Assembly: GCF_021559775.1 (NCBI RefSeq)
Contig: NZ_CP056047.1
Location: 2,356,001 to 2,420,000 of the forward strand
Direction: 5' to 3'
From: Gillisella vitis
GTDB taxonomy: Bacteria > Pseudomonadota > Alphaproteobacteria > Rhizobiales > Rhizobiaceae
DNA length: 64,000 bases
Shown in pieces: positions 17,609 through 26,638 of this stretch; within the stretch, counting starts at the first letter, position 1; each line of letters opens with the position of its first letter. A program made the position numbers and the translations under genes. The notes under the pieces are model-generated. The model made no database searches. It saw nothing but the letters and a program-made list of their open reading frames with translations, and had not been told where the DNA came from.

Positions 17609-17947
17609 ATGCAGTTTTTTCAGTCGGTCCTTTCGGACACAGTAACCGCCACCACACTTTTCGATGCCTATGACCTGATCGACTACAATGACGGCAAGGT
17701 GACGACCGACGACGCGCCGGTAAAGGGCATGGCCCATCATCCGGCCACCGAGATCGGCCTCGATGTCGCCGTCATGCTGATCGGCACGGGCCGGGTCCGC
17801 GCCCGTGGCGTCGTCACCAAAGGGACAAAGCTGATCTCTGCCGCTGCCGGTGGTGTCAAAGCCGCGCCCGCCAATGCCGCCAATTCGTTTGCCGTGGCGC
17901 TAACCGCCGCAGCCGATGGCGAATTCGTCACCATCCTCATCCGTTAA
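17609..17947 (+). CDS. DUF2190-like capsid decoration protein
   Basis: 112 aa from ATG 17609, preceded by a GAGGA ribosome site. The sequence is beta-rich and Ala/Thr-rich (VTTDDAPVKGMAHHPA, then DVAVMLIGTGRVRARGVVTKGTKLI and a terminal GEFVTILI strand), as in DUF2190 proteins found beside phage capsid genes. It lies between protease and major capsid, as expected for a head decoration or stabilising protein. The family call is by pattern. Confidence 0.75.
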   Translation: MQFFQSVLSDTVTATTLFDAYDLIDYNDGKVTTDDAPVKGMAHHPATEIGLDVAVMLIGTGRVRARGVVTKGTKLISAAAGGVKAAPANAANSFAVALTAAADGEFVTILIR

Positions 17948-17959
17948 GGACCACCGCAC

Positions 17960-18913
17960 ATGACCACTCGCGCTCTCAACCAGCGGACGGCTGCTGTCGT
18001 CAATCCGATCCTGTCCACCCATGCCCGTGGCTACCGCAACTCCACCTTCATCGCCAGCGCGCTGTTTCCGCGTGTTTCGATCCCCAACCGTTCCATGCTG
18101 GTCATCAAGTTTGGCAAGGAGGCATTCCGCAAGCTCAACACTCGCCGTGCGCCTGGCTCCGCTACCAAGCGGGTGCAATATGGCTATGCGGCGGACCCGG
18201 TCTCGCTGGTGCAGGACTCACTTGAAGGCATCGTGCCGACCGAACACCAACAGGAAGCCGAGACAGTGCCGGGCATCGATCTCGGCGCGGGTGCGGTCAA
18301 TATGGTGCTGGATGTCCTCGACCTCAATCTTGAGATCGATAGTGGACGCATTGCCCGCGACCCGGCCAACTATGACGCCAACCACAAGATGGTGCTGACC
18401 GGCGCGGATCGCTGGACCGATCCCGACAGCGATCCGAAGGCAGATCTGGACGAAGCCAAGGAGATGATCCGCCGCTCGATTGGTCGCTATCCCAACACAC
18501 TCACGCTTGGTCCCAATGCTGGAAATGCCCTCAAGGGCCATCCCAAGATCAAGGAGCAGTTTAAATATACCTCGAAAGACAGCATTTCCACCGACATGCT
18601 GGCCGCCTATTTCGACGTCAAGAAAGTGGTGATCGGCGCGGCGGTCTATCTGCCGGAGACCGCCGACGATGCGGCTCTCGCCAATGACGTCTGGGGCGAT
18701 GATGCGATCCTCGCCTATGTCCCGGAAGCGGGCGACAATTTTCAGGTGCCGTCCTTTGCTTACACCTATGAGCTGACCGGCTATCCGCAGGTCGAACAGC
18801 CCTATTATGAGCGGCCTATCAAGTCGTGGGTCTATCCGACCACGGTTGAGCGCCGTCCCATTCTGACCGGAGCTGAAGGTGGATTTCTCTTCCAGAATGC
18901 GGGGTCGAAATGA
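17960..18913 (+). CDS. Major capsid protein (Mu gpT-like position)
   Basis: 317 aa, 12 bp after the decoration gene. The order protease, decoration, capsid and the size fit a Mu-type HK97-fold capsid subunit. Visible features are the N-terminal NPILSTHARGY region, the central ARDPANYDANHKMVL and DEAKEMIRRSIGRYPNTLTLGP blocks, and the C-terminal FAYTYELTGYPQVEQPYY, typical of this capsid group. The stop overlaps the next gene by 4 bp. Confidence 0.88.
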   Translation: MTTRALNQRTAAVVNPILSTHARGYRNSTFIASALFPRVSIPNRSMLVIKFGKEAFRKLNTRRAPGSATKRVQYGYAADPVSLVQDSLEGIVPTEHQQEAETVPGIDLGAGAVNMVLDVLDLNLEIDSGRIARDPANYDANHKMVLTGADRWTDPDSDPKADLDEAKEMIRRSIGRYPNTLTLGPNAGNALKGHPKIKEQFKYTSKDSISTDMLAAYFDVKKVVIGAAVYLPETADDAALANDVWGDDAILAYVPEAGDNFQVPSFAYTYELTGYPQVEQPYYERPIKSWVYPTTVERRPILTGAEGGFLFQNAGSK

Positions 18914-19455
18914 GCGATCTCGTTTCCGTCACCCTAACCGGTCCCGCCAAGATCGACGGGCAACGTAAGCCTGCCGGGGCCACCATCGCCGTCAGCACAA
19001 CGCTTGCCCTTCAGCTTGCGGCCTCAGGCGTCATTAATCCCGAACTGGCGAAGTCGTTGGCCGAGGCGGTGCAAGACACGCCACTCACGTCGGATTTTAA
19101 GGCGGCAGTTGATGCCGAGGTTGCCTTGCAGGTGGCAAAGGCAACCGAAGAAATGGAGGCGGCGCAGGTCCGCATTGTCGAGCTGGATCTGGAGAGCGCG
19201 AAAGCACTTGAGAAACTGACAGTCGCGCAAGGAGAGCTTGCCACCGCCCAACGTCGGATTGCCGAATTGGATCAGGAAACCGAGGACCTCACCGCCGATC
19301 TGGCGGATGCGATTACCCGTTTGGGCAAGGCATACGCCCGTATCGCCGAACTGGAAAAGCTGCTTGCTCCTGCGCAGGCTTCGCCCGCCGCCGATGCCGC
19401 CACCGAAGGCGCGGAGAACAAGCCCGCCGCCAAGCCTGCCAAGGCCACGAAATAA
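18910..19455 (+). CDS. Structural protein with long coiled coil (Mu gp35-like position)
   Basis: 181 aa. Residues 1-50 resemble the small Mu gp35-type domain (VTLTGPAKIDGQRKPAG, then LALQLAASGVI). From about residue 70 to 150 there is a heptad-rich coiled coil of Glu/Ala/Leu, followed by an Ala/Pro/Lys tail. It overlaps the capsid gene by 4 bp. The coiled-coil extension may serve in assembly or tethering; its function is unknown. Confidence 0.72.
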   Translation: MSDLVSVTLTGPAKIDGQRKPAGATIAVSTTLALQLAASGVINPELAKSLAEAVQDTPLTSDFKAAVDAEVALQVAKATEEMEAAQVRIVELDLESAKALEKLTVAQGELATAQRRIAELDQETEDLTADLADAITRLGKAYARIAELEKLLAPAQASPAADAATEGAENKPAAKPAKATK

Positions 19456-19489
19456 GGTCCGTCCTTAAAACTTCCAAGCCGGACCTTTT

Positions 19490-19527
19490 GAGCGGGGCGG
19501 GTGGCCCCAGCCGCCCCGCTCTTCTTT
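19490..19527 (+). terminator. Intrinsic terminator after capsid operon
   Basis: GAGCGGGGCGG (19490-19500) pairs with CCGCCCCGCTC (19511-19521), followed by TTCTTT. It lies between the coiled-coil protein gene and the DUF1320 gene. An outer AAGGTCC/GGACCTT pairing (about 19453-19487) precedes it. Confidence 0.75.
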
Positions 19528-19548
19528 CGAAACTGGATCTCACTCACC

Positions 19549-20019
19549 ATGACGCGATTTCTAACGGTTGATGACTTTACAGCAGCATTCGGGCTTGCCG
19601 AAGTCTCGCAGATCGCGGGCATCGGCAACCTCAATGACCCAGCTGGCCGCAGCCTGGACGTAACCAAGATTGAGGCCGCCATCATCTGGGCCGAGGATAT
19701 TTTTGTCGGTTATGCCCGCGCCCGCTATCCCGTTATCGAGACGCTGACGCCGGAGGTAACGGCCCCCGTCATCAAGGGCCTGATTGCCGATGTGGCGCGC
19801 TACCGCCTGCGGGATAAGTCGGGCGGTCAAGGCCAAGTCGCGGACACCGTTAGAGATCGGCACGACGCTGCCATGGCCAATATCAAGGCCGTCGCGACCG
19901 GAAAGTTCGAGCTGCCGATTGCAGGCCTACCCACCAATGGCGAGGCCGGGTCCGTCAGTTCGCAGGCCATTGTGCCGCCGTCGCCGGTTCGCTCGATGCT
20001 TTACGGGTGGCGGCCATGA
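19549..20019 (+). CDS. DUF1320 family head-tail connector (Mu gp36-like)
   Basis: 156 aa from ATG 19549. The DUF1320 pattern is clear: FLTVDDFTAAFGLAEV at the start, then AIIWAEDIFVGYARARYP and VIKGLIADVARYRLRD. Mu gp36 equivalents are small helical proteins at the head-tail interface. It ends in ATGA overlap with the gp37-like gene. Confidence 0.9.
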   Translation: MTRFLTVDDFTAAFGLAEVSQIAGIGNLNDPAGRSLDVTKIEAAIIWAEDIFVGYARARYPVIETLTPEVTAPVIKGLIADVARYRLRDKSGGQGQVADTVRDRHDAAMANIKAVATGKFELPIAGLPTNGEAGSVSSQAIVPPSPVRSMLYGWRP

Positions 20020-20507
20020 CAGATGCACTGATTACGGCCCGGCCCGCAACCGTCATTGAGCAGGTAGAGGATGCGCTGCTTAACGAGCTGAAGGTTAGCG
20101 TTTCCGGCCAATGCAAGGTCGAGGCCTTCCCGAACGATCCGGCGCTCTACGATTTCAGCGGACTGCCCGCCGCTTTGCTCATCCACTATGCCGGGTCACG
20201 CTTTGCGCCCGCCAAGGGGCCAGCCAACACCACCCAAGCCCGCGCCATGGAATTTTCTCTGGTGCTGCTGGTCCGATCTTTGCGCGGCGAAGGCGGGGCT
20301 TATGCCCACCTTGAGGACATTCGCCTTGCCATCCAAGGCCGGGCCTTTGCCGGGGCCGGTCCTGCCATGCTTACCCGCGACCAATTGGACGAGGAAAAAG
20401 ACGGCGTCTGGCGATGGGAAATCCGCGTGTCCCTGCCGATCCCCGCCGTTGCCCGAAACTACCAGACCCCCGCGCCGTTCATGCGCCCGGCATTTTCTAC
20501 CCCCTGA
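20016..20507 (+). CDS. Gp37 family phage protein (DUF1834)
   Basis: 163 aa from ATG 20016, which overlaps the previous stop. The order directly after DUF1320 and the beta-rich central part (AMEFSLVLLVRSLRG, then WRWEIRVSLPIP) match Mu gp37/DUF1834, a probable tail terminator-type protein. The last codons fall in an imperfect direct repeat (20490-20531). Confidence 0.82.
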   Translation: MTDALITARPATVIEQVEDALLNELKVSVSGQCKVEAFPNDPALYDFSGLPAALLIHYAGSRFAPAKGPANTTQARAMEFSLVLLVRSLRGEGGAYAHLEDIRLAIQGRAFAGAGPAMLTRDQLDEEKDGVWRWEIRVSLPIPAVARNYQTPAPFMRPAFSTP

Positions 20508-20531
20508 AGCCAGCATTTCCACCCCCTGAAG
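20490..20531 (+). repeat. Imperfect tandem repeat of about 20 bp
   Basis: Two near-identical units, 20490-20509 and 20513-20531, each ending in ACCCCCTGAAG. The first contains the TGA of the gp37-like gene, and the second lies just before the ribosome site of the next gene. It is probably a small local duplication with no evident role. Confidence 0.6.
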
Positions 20532-20543
20532 AAAGCCGAGGAT

Positions 20544-20768
20544 ATGGCAAAGACACCCACAAGACAGTCCTATCTCTACTCCGGCCCGGTCACGCCGCTC
20601 GACATCGAGGGCGAGAGCCGGATGCTGTTTCCTGGCACGTCCTACCGCGACCTGCCGGAGGATCACCCCATCGTCACCAATCTCATCGAGCGAAAGCTAC
20701 TGGTGGCCGAGACCGTTAAGGCCGAAGCCGCGCCTGCCGTTGCCGATGCCGGTTCGGAAGGAGCCTGA
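20544..20768 (+). CDS. DUF2635-like small phage protein (Mu gp38-like position)
   Basis: 74 aa. It sits directly before the tail sheath gene, where Mu-like phages carry a small DUF2635 protein; the pattern LFPGTSYRDLPEDHPIVTNL followed by a short helical/Ala-rich tail is compatible. It starts with a good GAGGA ribosome site and ends 2 bp before the sheath start. Function unknown. Confidence 0.7.
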   Translation: MAKTPTRQSYLYSGPVTPLDIEGESRMLFPGTSYRDLPEDHPIVTNLIERKLLVAETVKAEAAPAVADAGSEGA

Positions 20769-20770
20769 TC

Positions 20771-22033
20771 ATGGCCGCAACGTTTCACCACGGCCCGGAG
20801 GTCGTAGAACATAAGGACGGCGTGTCGGTCGTCCGCGACGTCAAATCCGCCGTCACCTATGTCAACGGCACGGCCCCAATCCACCTCATCCATGACACGG
20901 CGGCAAAGCGCGCCGAATACATCAACAAGCGGGTTGTCATCCGCACCCGCACCGAAGCGGCTGCGGCCTTCGGCGAACACGTCGCGGGCTATACCATTCC
21001 CGCAGCACTGGACGCCATCTTTGACCAGGGCGACGGCGGCACGATCATCGTCAACAATGTCTTCGATCCGGACACGCACAAATCAGGCACGACGCCCGAT
21101 CCGGCAGCGGTGACGGTGCAGGAAATCAATGGCGGCATTTCTGCTGCTGGTGTCGCCAGGGGCTTTTCCGGCGCATACGAATGCTACAACACCCTCGGCT
21201 ATTTTCCGAAAATCATCATTGCGCCTGGCTATTCGCCATCTGCCGTGGTGCGCTCCGAAATGGATGTGGTGGCCTCCCGCCTCAACGCGATGGCAATCGC
21301 CGACCTGCCACTTGGCCTGACCAAACAACAGGCGGCGGAAACACGCGGGACCACCGGCATGGCGAATACGTCCAGCCCCCGCGTGATCCTGACCTATCCG
21401 CATGTCGTCATTGAAGACACGACCGGGGCAGCGGAAACCCGACTGGACCCGCTGTCGTCGCGGCTGGCTGGCGTTATCATCGCCACGGATCTCGATGAAG
21501 GCTGGCACCACAGCCCATCGAACCGGGAGATCAAGGGCGTGGTCGATCTGGAAACGGCGATCAATTTCTATCCGTCCGACTACCAGAACGACACCAATTT
21601 CCTCAACGAAGTGGGTATCGTCACCGCCATGCGCTCGTTTGCGACCGGGTTCCGAACGTTTGGCAACCGTTCGGCAGCTTATCCCTCCTCGTCGCATGCC
21701 GAGAACTTCATCCATGCCCGCCGCATCCTGGACATGACCCATGAGTCCGTCATCTTCTACCTCATGAACTACGTGGACAAGATCGGCACCCGCGCCAACA
21801 TCGAAGCGGTCGAGGAAGGGGTGAACTCCTATCTGCGCTCCAAGCTCGCCGATGGCGTTTTCTACGGCGCAAGCTTCCGCTTCGATACCGCGAAGAACAC
21901 GGCGGCCCAGATTGCCGATGGGCGGTTCTTCTACAAGTTCGAATGCCACCCGATTGCCGTGATGGAACGGATCACCGTCGATAGTTACGTCGATACAAAG
22001 TTCATCGCCGATGCCCTGTCGCTGGCCGCATAA
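20771..22033 (+). CDS. Contractile tail sheath protein
   Basis: 420 aa. It has P2/Mu sheath hallmarks: an N-terminal VEHKDGVSVVRDVKSAV strand, PAALDAIFDQGDGGTIIVNNV, PKIIIAPGY, a central domain of inserts and the C-terminal RRILDMTHESVIFYLM and DGRFFYKFECHPIAVMERITV blocks. Sheath subunits stack around the tube and contract to drive injection. The tube gene starts 14 bp later. Confidence 0.95.
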   Translation: MAATFHHGPEVVEHKDGVSVVRDVKSAVTYVNGTAPIHLIHDTAAKRAEYINKRVVIRTRTEAAAAFGEHVAGYTIPAALDAIFDQGDGGTIIVNNVFDPDTHKSGTTPDPAAVTVQEINGGISAAGVARGFSGAYECYNTLGYFPKIIIAPGYSPSAVVRSEMDVVASRLNAMAIADLPLGLTKQQAAETRGTTGMANTSSPRVILTYPHVVIEDTTGAAETRLDPLSSRLAGVIIATDLDEGWHHSPSNREIKGVVDLETAINFYPSDYQNDTNFLNEVGIVTAMRSFATGFRTFGNRSAAYPSSSHAENFIHARRILDMTHESVIFYLMNYVDKIGTRANIEAVEEGVNSYLRSKLADGVFYGASFRFDTAKNTAAQIADGRFFYKFECHPIAVMERITVDSYVDTKFIADALSLAA

Positions 22034-22047
22034 GAGGGACAAACACC

Positions 22048-22560
22048 ATGGCGCGTAAAACCGGACAAATTACCCAGGCCGACTGCTACATCAACGAGGT
22101 CGATGTTTGCGGTCGGGTCGCCGAACTGGATATGGGCGAGATCGCTCATACCGAGATCGAGCACAAAACGCTGGGGCAGATCGGCGTCCTCAAACTGCCG
22201 GGCCGCCCGGTGGAGGCCATTGAAGGCAAGATCAGCTTCGAATGGCTGGACGAGGAAGTGTCGAGGTCGATCATGAACCCGACCAAGACCCACAAGATAC
22301 AAATTCATTCGTATGTCGATATTTTCGACGCGGATGGCCTCAACTCCGATCAGTCTCACACACTGATCACCCATATCGGGTTTCAGATGATGAAGACCGG
22401 TGGGCGCACCGCCAAGCTAGGCGAGAACCTTGCCCAGGAGCATGACATTTCCATCACCAGCTTCAAACAGTCGGTCTATGGCGGCGAAACGCCGATCATC
22501 GAATTTGATGCCTGGAACAACATCTACCGCGTCAACGGCGAGGATGTCTGGCCGAAGTAG
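22048..22560 (+). CDS. Major tail tube protein (P2 FII/Mu M-like)
   Basis: 170 aa with the phage tube family layout: N-terminal INEVDVCGRVAEL strand, the PGRPVEAIEGKISFEWLDEEV segment, the KIQIHSYVDIF strand and the closing PIIEFDAWNNIYRVNGEDV. It forms the inner tube of the contractile tail. An AGAGGGAC ribosome site precedes it, and it directly follows the sheath gene, as in P2 and Mu. Confidence 0.94.
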   Translation: MARKTGQITQADCYINEVDVCGRVAELDMGEIAHTEIEHKTLGQIGVLKLPGRPVEAIEGKISFEWLDEEVSRSIMNPTKTHKIQIHSYVDIFDADGLNSDQSHTLITHIGFQMMKTGGRTAKLGENLAQEHDISITSFKQSVYGGETPIIEFDAWNNIYRVNGEDVWPK

Positions 22561-22618
22561 CGGCCAGCCTTTTCCACCTTCAGCCTCAAATTTCTAACGC
22601 ACACCGAGGATTAATCCC

Positions 22619-22963
22619 ATGAGCGACAAAGACACCGCTACCGAATTCAAGGGCGTCCGCGCCAAGCTGTTGGCCAACAAAGCCGCGAAATTCGGCTCTT
22701 ACGATTTCCCCTTGAAGGAATGCGACGTGACCGCCAGCGTCCCCAATTTCATCAATCACGGCCTCTGGATGCGGGCGCAACGGATCGCCAAGGGTGACAC
22801 CTCGAAAGCGCAGGCCGCCTTCATCTGCGAGGCGGTGCTGTTCGACGGCGAAAAGCTGACCGTCACGGATCTCGCCGAACTGGTTCCAGCCAGTGACACG
22901 CTGGCGCTGATCAATGAGGTCTTCGGTGAGGACGAAGATGAGGGAAAGGAGAAAGCGGCCTGA
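22619..22963 (+). CDS. Tail assembly chaperone, short form
   Basis: 114 aa, located between tube and tape measure where all long-tailed phages encode chaperones. It is helical with an acidic/Lys C-terminal tail (EVFGEDEDEGKEKAA). The codons GGA AAG at 22943-22948, preceded by G22942, form G GGA AAG in frame, the same heptamer used for the lambda G/GT frameshift. A -1 slip would replace the last four residues with the frame ending at 23124. The chaperone would bind the tape measure protein during tail assembly. Confidence 0.85.
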   Translation: MSDKDTATEFKGVRAKLLANKAAKFGSYDFPLKECDVTASVPNFINHGLWMRAQRIAKGDTSKAQAAFICEAVLFDGEKLTVTDLAELVPASDTLALINEVFGEDEDEGKEKAA

Positions 22964-23124
22964 TATTGTCGTTGCCCGTCCAGCACCTCTTCATGATTGA
23001 AAAGGGCTGGACGCATGACGATCTGAATGGCATGACGGAATCAGAATTCGGCTGGTGGTATGACGAGGCCATCAAGCTGGAAGAGGCGAAGGCAGACGCC
23101 ATTCGTGATGCCTCTAAAAGCTGA
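22942..23124 (+). CDS. Tail assembly chaperone frameshift extension
   Basis: A frame open from 22942 to TGA 23122-23124, -1 relative to the upstream gene, with no well-placed start of its own (an internal ATG at 22993 lacks a ribosome site). After slippage at GGGAAAG it would add about 58 residues, including HLFMIEKGWTHDDLNGM and FGWWYDEAIKLEEAKADA, a helical Trp-rich segment like the T or E' parts of GT and E+E' chaperones. The stop lies inside inverted repeat copy 3. Confidence 0.8.
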   Translation, partial: GKGESGLILSLPVQHLFMIEKGWTHDDLNGMTESEFGWWYDEAIKLEEAKADAIRDASKS

Positions 23125-23143
23125 CCGGACACGGGTCCGGTCA
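23122..23143. promoter_or_regulatory. 22-bp perfect inverted repeat, copy 3 (before tape measure gene)
   Basis: TGACCGGAC, centre ACGG, GTCCGGTCA. As in copy 1, its first three bases are the stop codon of the upstream frame. No T tract follows. It lies 53 bp before the tape measure start, so an operator role fits better than a terminator here. Confidence 0.7.
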
Positions 23144-23196
23144 ATCTCACCTCAAGAACATGCGACCTCTGGCGGGCAACCGACCGGAGGTTTTTT

Positions 23197-25899
23197 ATGC
23201 GCTTTGCCATGATTTTCGAGGGCGTGGACCGCGCCACCAAGGTTATGGCAAAGATCATGGCGGCAGAAAAAGCAACCGCTGCCGCTAGCGCCAGCAATTC
23301 CAAGAAATCCGCGACTGCTGCCGAAGCGGCCACCAAAGCCACGGAAAAGCAATCAGCGGCAGTTGGCAAGACGTCTTCGGCCTTTCGGGCGATGGGGTCT
23401 GCGGCAAAAGGTACATTTTCCGCTGTCAGGTCGGGGGCGCAATCGGCTTTCGGCGCAGTTGCCAACGGCGCGAAAGCTGCCAGCCGAACCGTCCAGGCCC
23501 TGCACCGGCAAACGATCCAACTGGCGAAAACCGGCTTCAGCCAGGTCGCGACGGGCGGGCAAAAAGCATTTCGCGGAGTAGCGCTGGCAGGCAGTATCGG
23601 CGCTGCCGCTGCCGTCACCTCCTTCGGGGTTGCCGCAGGTGCTGCCACATCCATGGTCGATGTCGCCGCTCAGTTCGAGAAATTCCAGACCATCTTGGAA
23701 ACCACGGAAGGCTCCAGCGCCAAAGCGAAAACCGCAATGGCATGGGTGGCGGAGTTTGCAGCAAAGACGCCTTACGAACTGTCTGAGGTCAACGAGGCAT
23801 TCGTGCAACTGCGCACCCGTGGCCTTGACCCGACGAAGGGTCTTTTGAAGACCCTGGGCGATACATCCGCCGCCATGGGAACGCCGCTCAAACAGGCGGT
23901 GGAGGCGGTGGCCGATGCGGTCACGGGCGAAAACGAACGCCTGAAGGAATTCGGTATCGTCGCATCCAAGACCGGCAATAAGATCACTTACGAATACACC
24001 AATGCTGCCGGAAAAACAGTCAAAGCTTCGGCCAAGGCAACGGATCGCGTCGCCATTCAGGCGACCTTGATGAAAATCTGGAGCGAAAAGTTCGGCGGTG
24101 CGATGGAAAAGCTTTCCAGCACCTGGACCGGAATGATGTCCAATCTGGCCGATCTCTGGAGCCAGTTTCAATTGGGGGTCATGAATGCCGGGCTGTTCGA
24201 CTGGATGAGGGGCAAGCTGAAATTTCTTCTCGACACACTTAATCAAATGAAAGCCGATGGCTCCTTTGATGCCTGGGCAAAAAAGATCTCCGAGAATATC
24301 ATTTCCGTTTTTGAAGGGGCTTGGTATTTTGCCAAGGGCGTTTGGGAAACCTTCGAAAAGCTGAAAACCTACCTGACTGCCGCTTCAGATTATGTAGGTG
24401 GCTGGGAAAATTTGGCGGCTATTCTGGGCGCGCTTGTCTTTGCACCGGCCTTAATCTCTACCGCTGCTGGCTTGGTACAAATCGCCATTGGGCTTTCAAT
24501 GCTCTCGGCGGCATTGATGGCTAATCCCATCATCTTGATTGTTGCCGCCATCGTGGCCGCCGCCGTAGCAATCTACGTCTATTGGCAGCCGATCAAGGCG
24601 TTTTTCGTGGACCTCTGGTCTTCGATTTCAGCAGGGGCCAGCACCGCTTGGACCGCGATCAAGACGTGGCTGGGCTTTGATCCTATAGCTGCCTTGTCCT
24701 CGGCCTGGTCGTCTGTCGCTTCGGTGGTTTCGGACGCATGGGATGCACTGCCGCACCTAAGCTGGGAAGAGGTTATCGCCGCGCTCTATTGGGTGAGTTG
24801 GATTTCTCCCCTGCGCTGGCTGGATTTCATCCCCGGTTTCTCCTGGGCTGGCATCATTTCCGGGGCGTTGGATTGGGGCCAGTACATCGTCGGCCTCGAC
24901 TGGACCCGTTACCTGCCGACGTTCAAGTGGCCGGATTTGCCAAGCTTCAACTGGCCTGACATTCCCATGTTAGAACTGCCATCGCTGCCAGATGTTGCGG
25001 GATGGATCGGAGCCTTTGGCGATAAGGCCATGGTGGCAATAGAGGCGGTTTCTTCGCGCCTTGGCGGTGCGTGGAGCAAGGTCAAGTCTGCCTTCTCTTT
25101 TGGCGATCAGGAAGCAAAGGTCGCCGTTACCGACCCTGCCGCTATCAATGCCACAGCAGCGGCGACCGCTGCCTTGAAAACCGATATGCAGGCCGTCGCG
25201 GCTATCGACACCAGCGTCGCCATGGAAAAGCTTCAGGCTGTTGACGCCGCCGCAAAGGCTATTCTGCCCGCCGTAACCGCCGCGATCCGGCAGACGGAAA
25301 CCTTCCTGGCTGGCGTTTCATTCTACAATCAGGGCGCATCCCTGATGGACACGATGGCGGCAGGCATTCGCGCCCGCTCTGCCGTCGCCGTGGCTGAGAT
25401 TGCCAAGGTGGCGCAAACGATGCGCGATCATCTGCCATCGTCCCCCGCCAAGATCGGCCCGCTGTCCGATATCCACCGGTTGAAGTTTGGCGAGACCATT
25501 GCCGGTTCTATCCGCGCCGAGCCGATGGTGAAGGCTATGCGGACGGCAGCGTTGGCCACAACGGGAGCGGCGGCGATAACCGCGCCTGCCATGGCAGCAC
25601 CCAATATCACGCCCGCGACGGTCGCTCCGGCCAGTGCCGCCAGCCCGGTATCCAGCCAAAGCCAGAGCGAGGTAGCGCGGTCGCAGATTGCCCGCATGTC
25701 GGTGCAAGCCGCACCACAATCTGCCAGCGCCGCCGCACCTGTCACCCTGCAATTCAGCCCAACGCTGACCATACCCGCGCAGGCTGGCCAGGGCACCGAC
25801 ATGAAAGCCGAGTTTGACAAGATGATGCGCGACAGCGCCCGCCAGCTCGCCGACCTGCTGGACGAAGAACAGCGCCGTCGCGCCCGGAGGAATGTATGA
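23197..25899 (+). CDS. Tail tape measure protein
   Basis: 900 aa. The N-terminal ~140 residues are Ala/Lys-rich helix. Next come the tape-measure block ETTEGSSAKAKTAMAWVAEFAAKTPYELSEVNEAFVQLRTRGLDP and FGGAMEKLSSTWTGMMSNL. Central hydrophobic segments (ILGALVFAPALISTAAG and NPIILIVAAIVAAAVAIYVYW) follow, then Trp-rich repeats of the form F.WP.LPSFNWPDIP. It sets tail length and exits with the DNA. The gene size predicts a tail near 130-135 nm at 0.15 nm per residue. Confidence 0.95.
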   Translation: MRFAMIFEGVDRATKVMAKIMAAEKATAAASASNSKKSATAAEAATKATEKQSAAVGKTSSAFRAMGSAAKGTFSAVRSGAQSAFGAVANGAKAASRTVQALHRQTIQLAKTGFSQVATGGQKAFRGVALAGSIGAAAAVTSFGVAAGAATSMVDVAAQFEKFQTILETTEGSSAKAKTAMAWVAEFAAKTPYELSEVNEAFVQLRTRGLDPTKGLLKTLGDTSAAMGTPLKQAVEAVADAVTGENERLKEFGIVASKTGNKITYEYTNAAGKTVKASAKATDRVAIQATLMKIWSEKFGGAMEKLSSTWTGMMSNLADLWSQFQLGVMNAGLFDWMRGKLKFLLDTLNQMKADGSFDAWAKKISENIISVFEGAWYFAKGVWETFEKLKTYLTAASDYVGGWENLAAILGALVFAPALISTAAGLVQIAIGLSMLSAALMANPIILIVAAIVAAAVAIYVYWQPIKAFFVDLWSSISAGASTAWTAIKTWLGFDPIAALSSAWSSVASVVSDAWDALPHLSWEEVIAALYWVSWISPLRWLDFIPGFSWAGIISGALDWGQYIVGLDWTRYLPTFKWPDLPSFNWPDIPMLELPSLPDVAGWIGAFGDKAMVAIEAVSSRLGGAWSKVKSAFSFGDQEAKVAVTDPAAINATAAATAALKTDMQAVAAIDTSVAMEKLQAVDAAAKAILPAVTAAIRQTETFLAGVSFYNQGASLMDTMAAGIRARSAVAVAEIAKVAQTMRDHLPSSPAKIGPLSDIHRLKFGETIAGSIRAEPMVKAMRTAALATTGAAAITAPAMAAPNITPATVAPASAASPVSSQSQSEVARSQIARMSVQAAPQSASAAAPVTLQFSPTLTIPAQAGQGTDMKAEFDKMMRDSARQLADLLDEEQRRRARRNV

Positions 25900-26372
25900 T
25901 CTATCTTCTCGGCTCCATCCCGCTCGGTATCGATCCCGTCACGGCTCCGCTTGCTCAAGAATTTTCCTTTGCCAACACCTTTGCCCAACATGCCCCGACA
26001 CGGGGCAAGCCGGTGCTTCAGGAAATCGGCGAGGAATTGGATACGCGCAACTTTTCCTTCTTTTTCTCGGAGGAGTTCTGCGAGCCAGCCGATGAACTGG
26101 CGAAACTTGAAGCCGCCTTCGCGTTAAAAACTCCGATGCCGCTTGTGCTGGGCAATGGGTCGTTTGACGGTAAGCGCTGGGTCGTTGAAAGCCTTTCTGG
26201 CCGGATCATCAAGACCAATCGCAGCGGCTCGCCCGTGCGGATCGAGGCAACGATTGGTCTTTTGGAAGACCCGATTGCGGGCGGCCTGTTCAGCCTGATC
26301 ACGTCTATCGCCAAATCACGAGCGCCAGCCCTTTCCGGGTCGGCTTCCTCAAACCCTGAGGTGAAGAAATGA
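25896..26372 (+). CDS. Tail protein (P2 gpU-like)
   Basis: 158 aa, overlapping the tape measure stop by 4 bp. In P2 and many Mu-like alphaproteobacterial phages, gpU follows the tape measure. The sequence shows the beta-rich GpU pattern (PTRGKPVLQEIGEELDTRNFSFFF, then GKRWVVESLSGRIIKTNRSG and RIEATIGLLED). It is needed for tail completion. It overlaps the gpX-like gene by 4 bp. Confidence 0.87.
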   Translation: MIYLLGSIPLGIDPVTAPLAQEFSFANTFAQHAPTRGKPVLQEIGEELDTRNFSFFFSEEFCEPADELAKLEAAFALKTPMPLVLGNGSFDGKRWVVESLSGRIIKTNRSGSPVRIEATIGLLEDPIAGGLFSLITSIAKSRAPALSGSASSNPEVKK

Positions 26373-26638
26373 CCGAGCTGACGGGCGATTATTTCGAATA
26401 CACCACCATCGCGGGCGACCGGTGGGATACGCTGGCCTATAGCTATTATGGCGATCAGTATAAGCAAACCGTGCTGATCGAAGCCAATCGCCACCTTTAT
26501 CTCGACACGCTCACCGTGCCGCCCGCGATCCTGCCCCAAGGCGTGAAGCTGAAGATCCCCGTCATTGCCGAGACCGCGACCAATGCCGATGTGCTGCCAC
26601 CGTGGAAAACGGCAAACCCAACCTATGGAGCAAGCTGA
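26369..26638 (+). CDS. Tail protein X (P2 gpX-like, LysM-type)
   Basis: 89 aa. It has the gpX/LysM-like pattern: TIAGDRWDTLAYSYYGD, then VLIEANRHLYLDTLTVPPAILPQGVKLKIP. It is thought to act in baseplate hub/tail tip assembly. The final base of its TGA stop is the first base of the ATG of the hub gene. Confidence 0.92.
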   Translation: MTELTGDYFEYTTIAGDRWDTLAYSYYGDQYKQTVLIEANRHLYLDTLTVPPAILPQGVKLKIPVIAETATNADVLPPWKTANPTYGAS

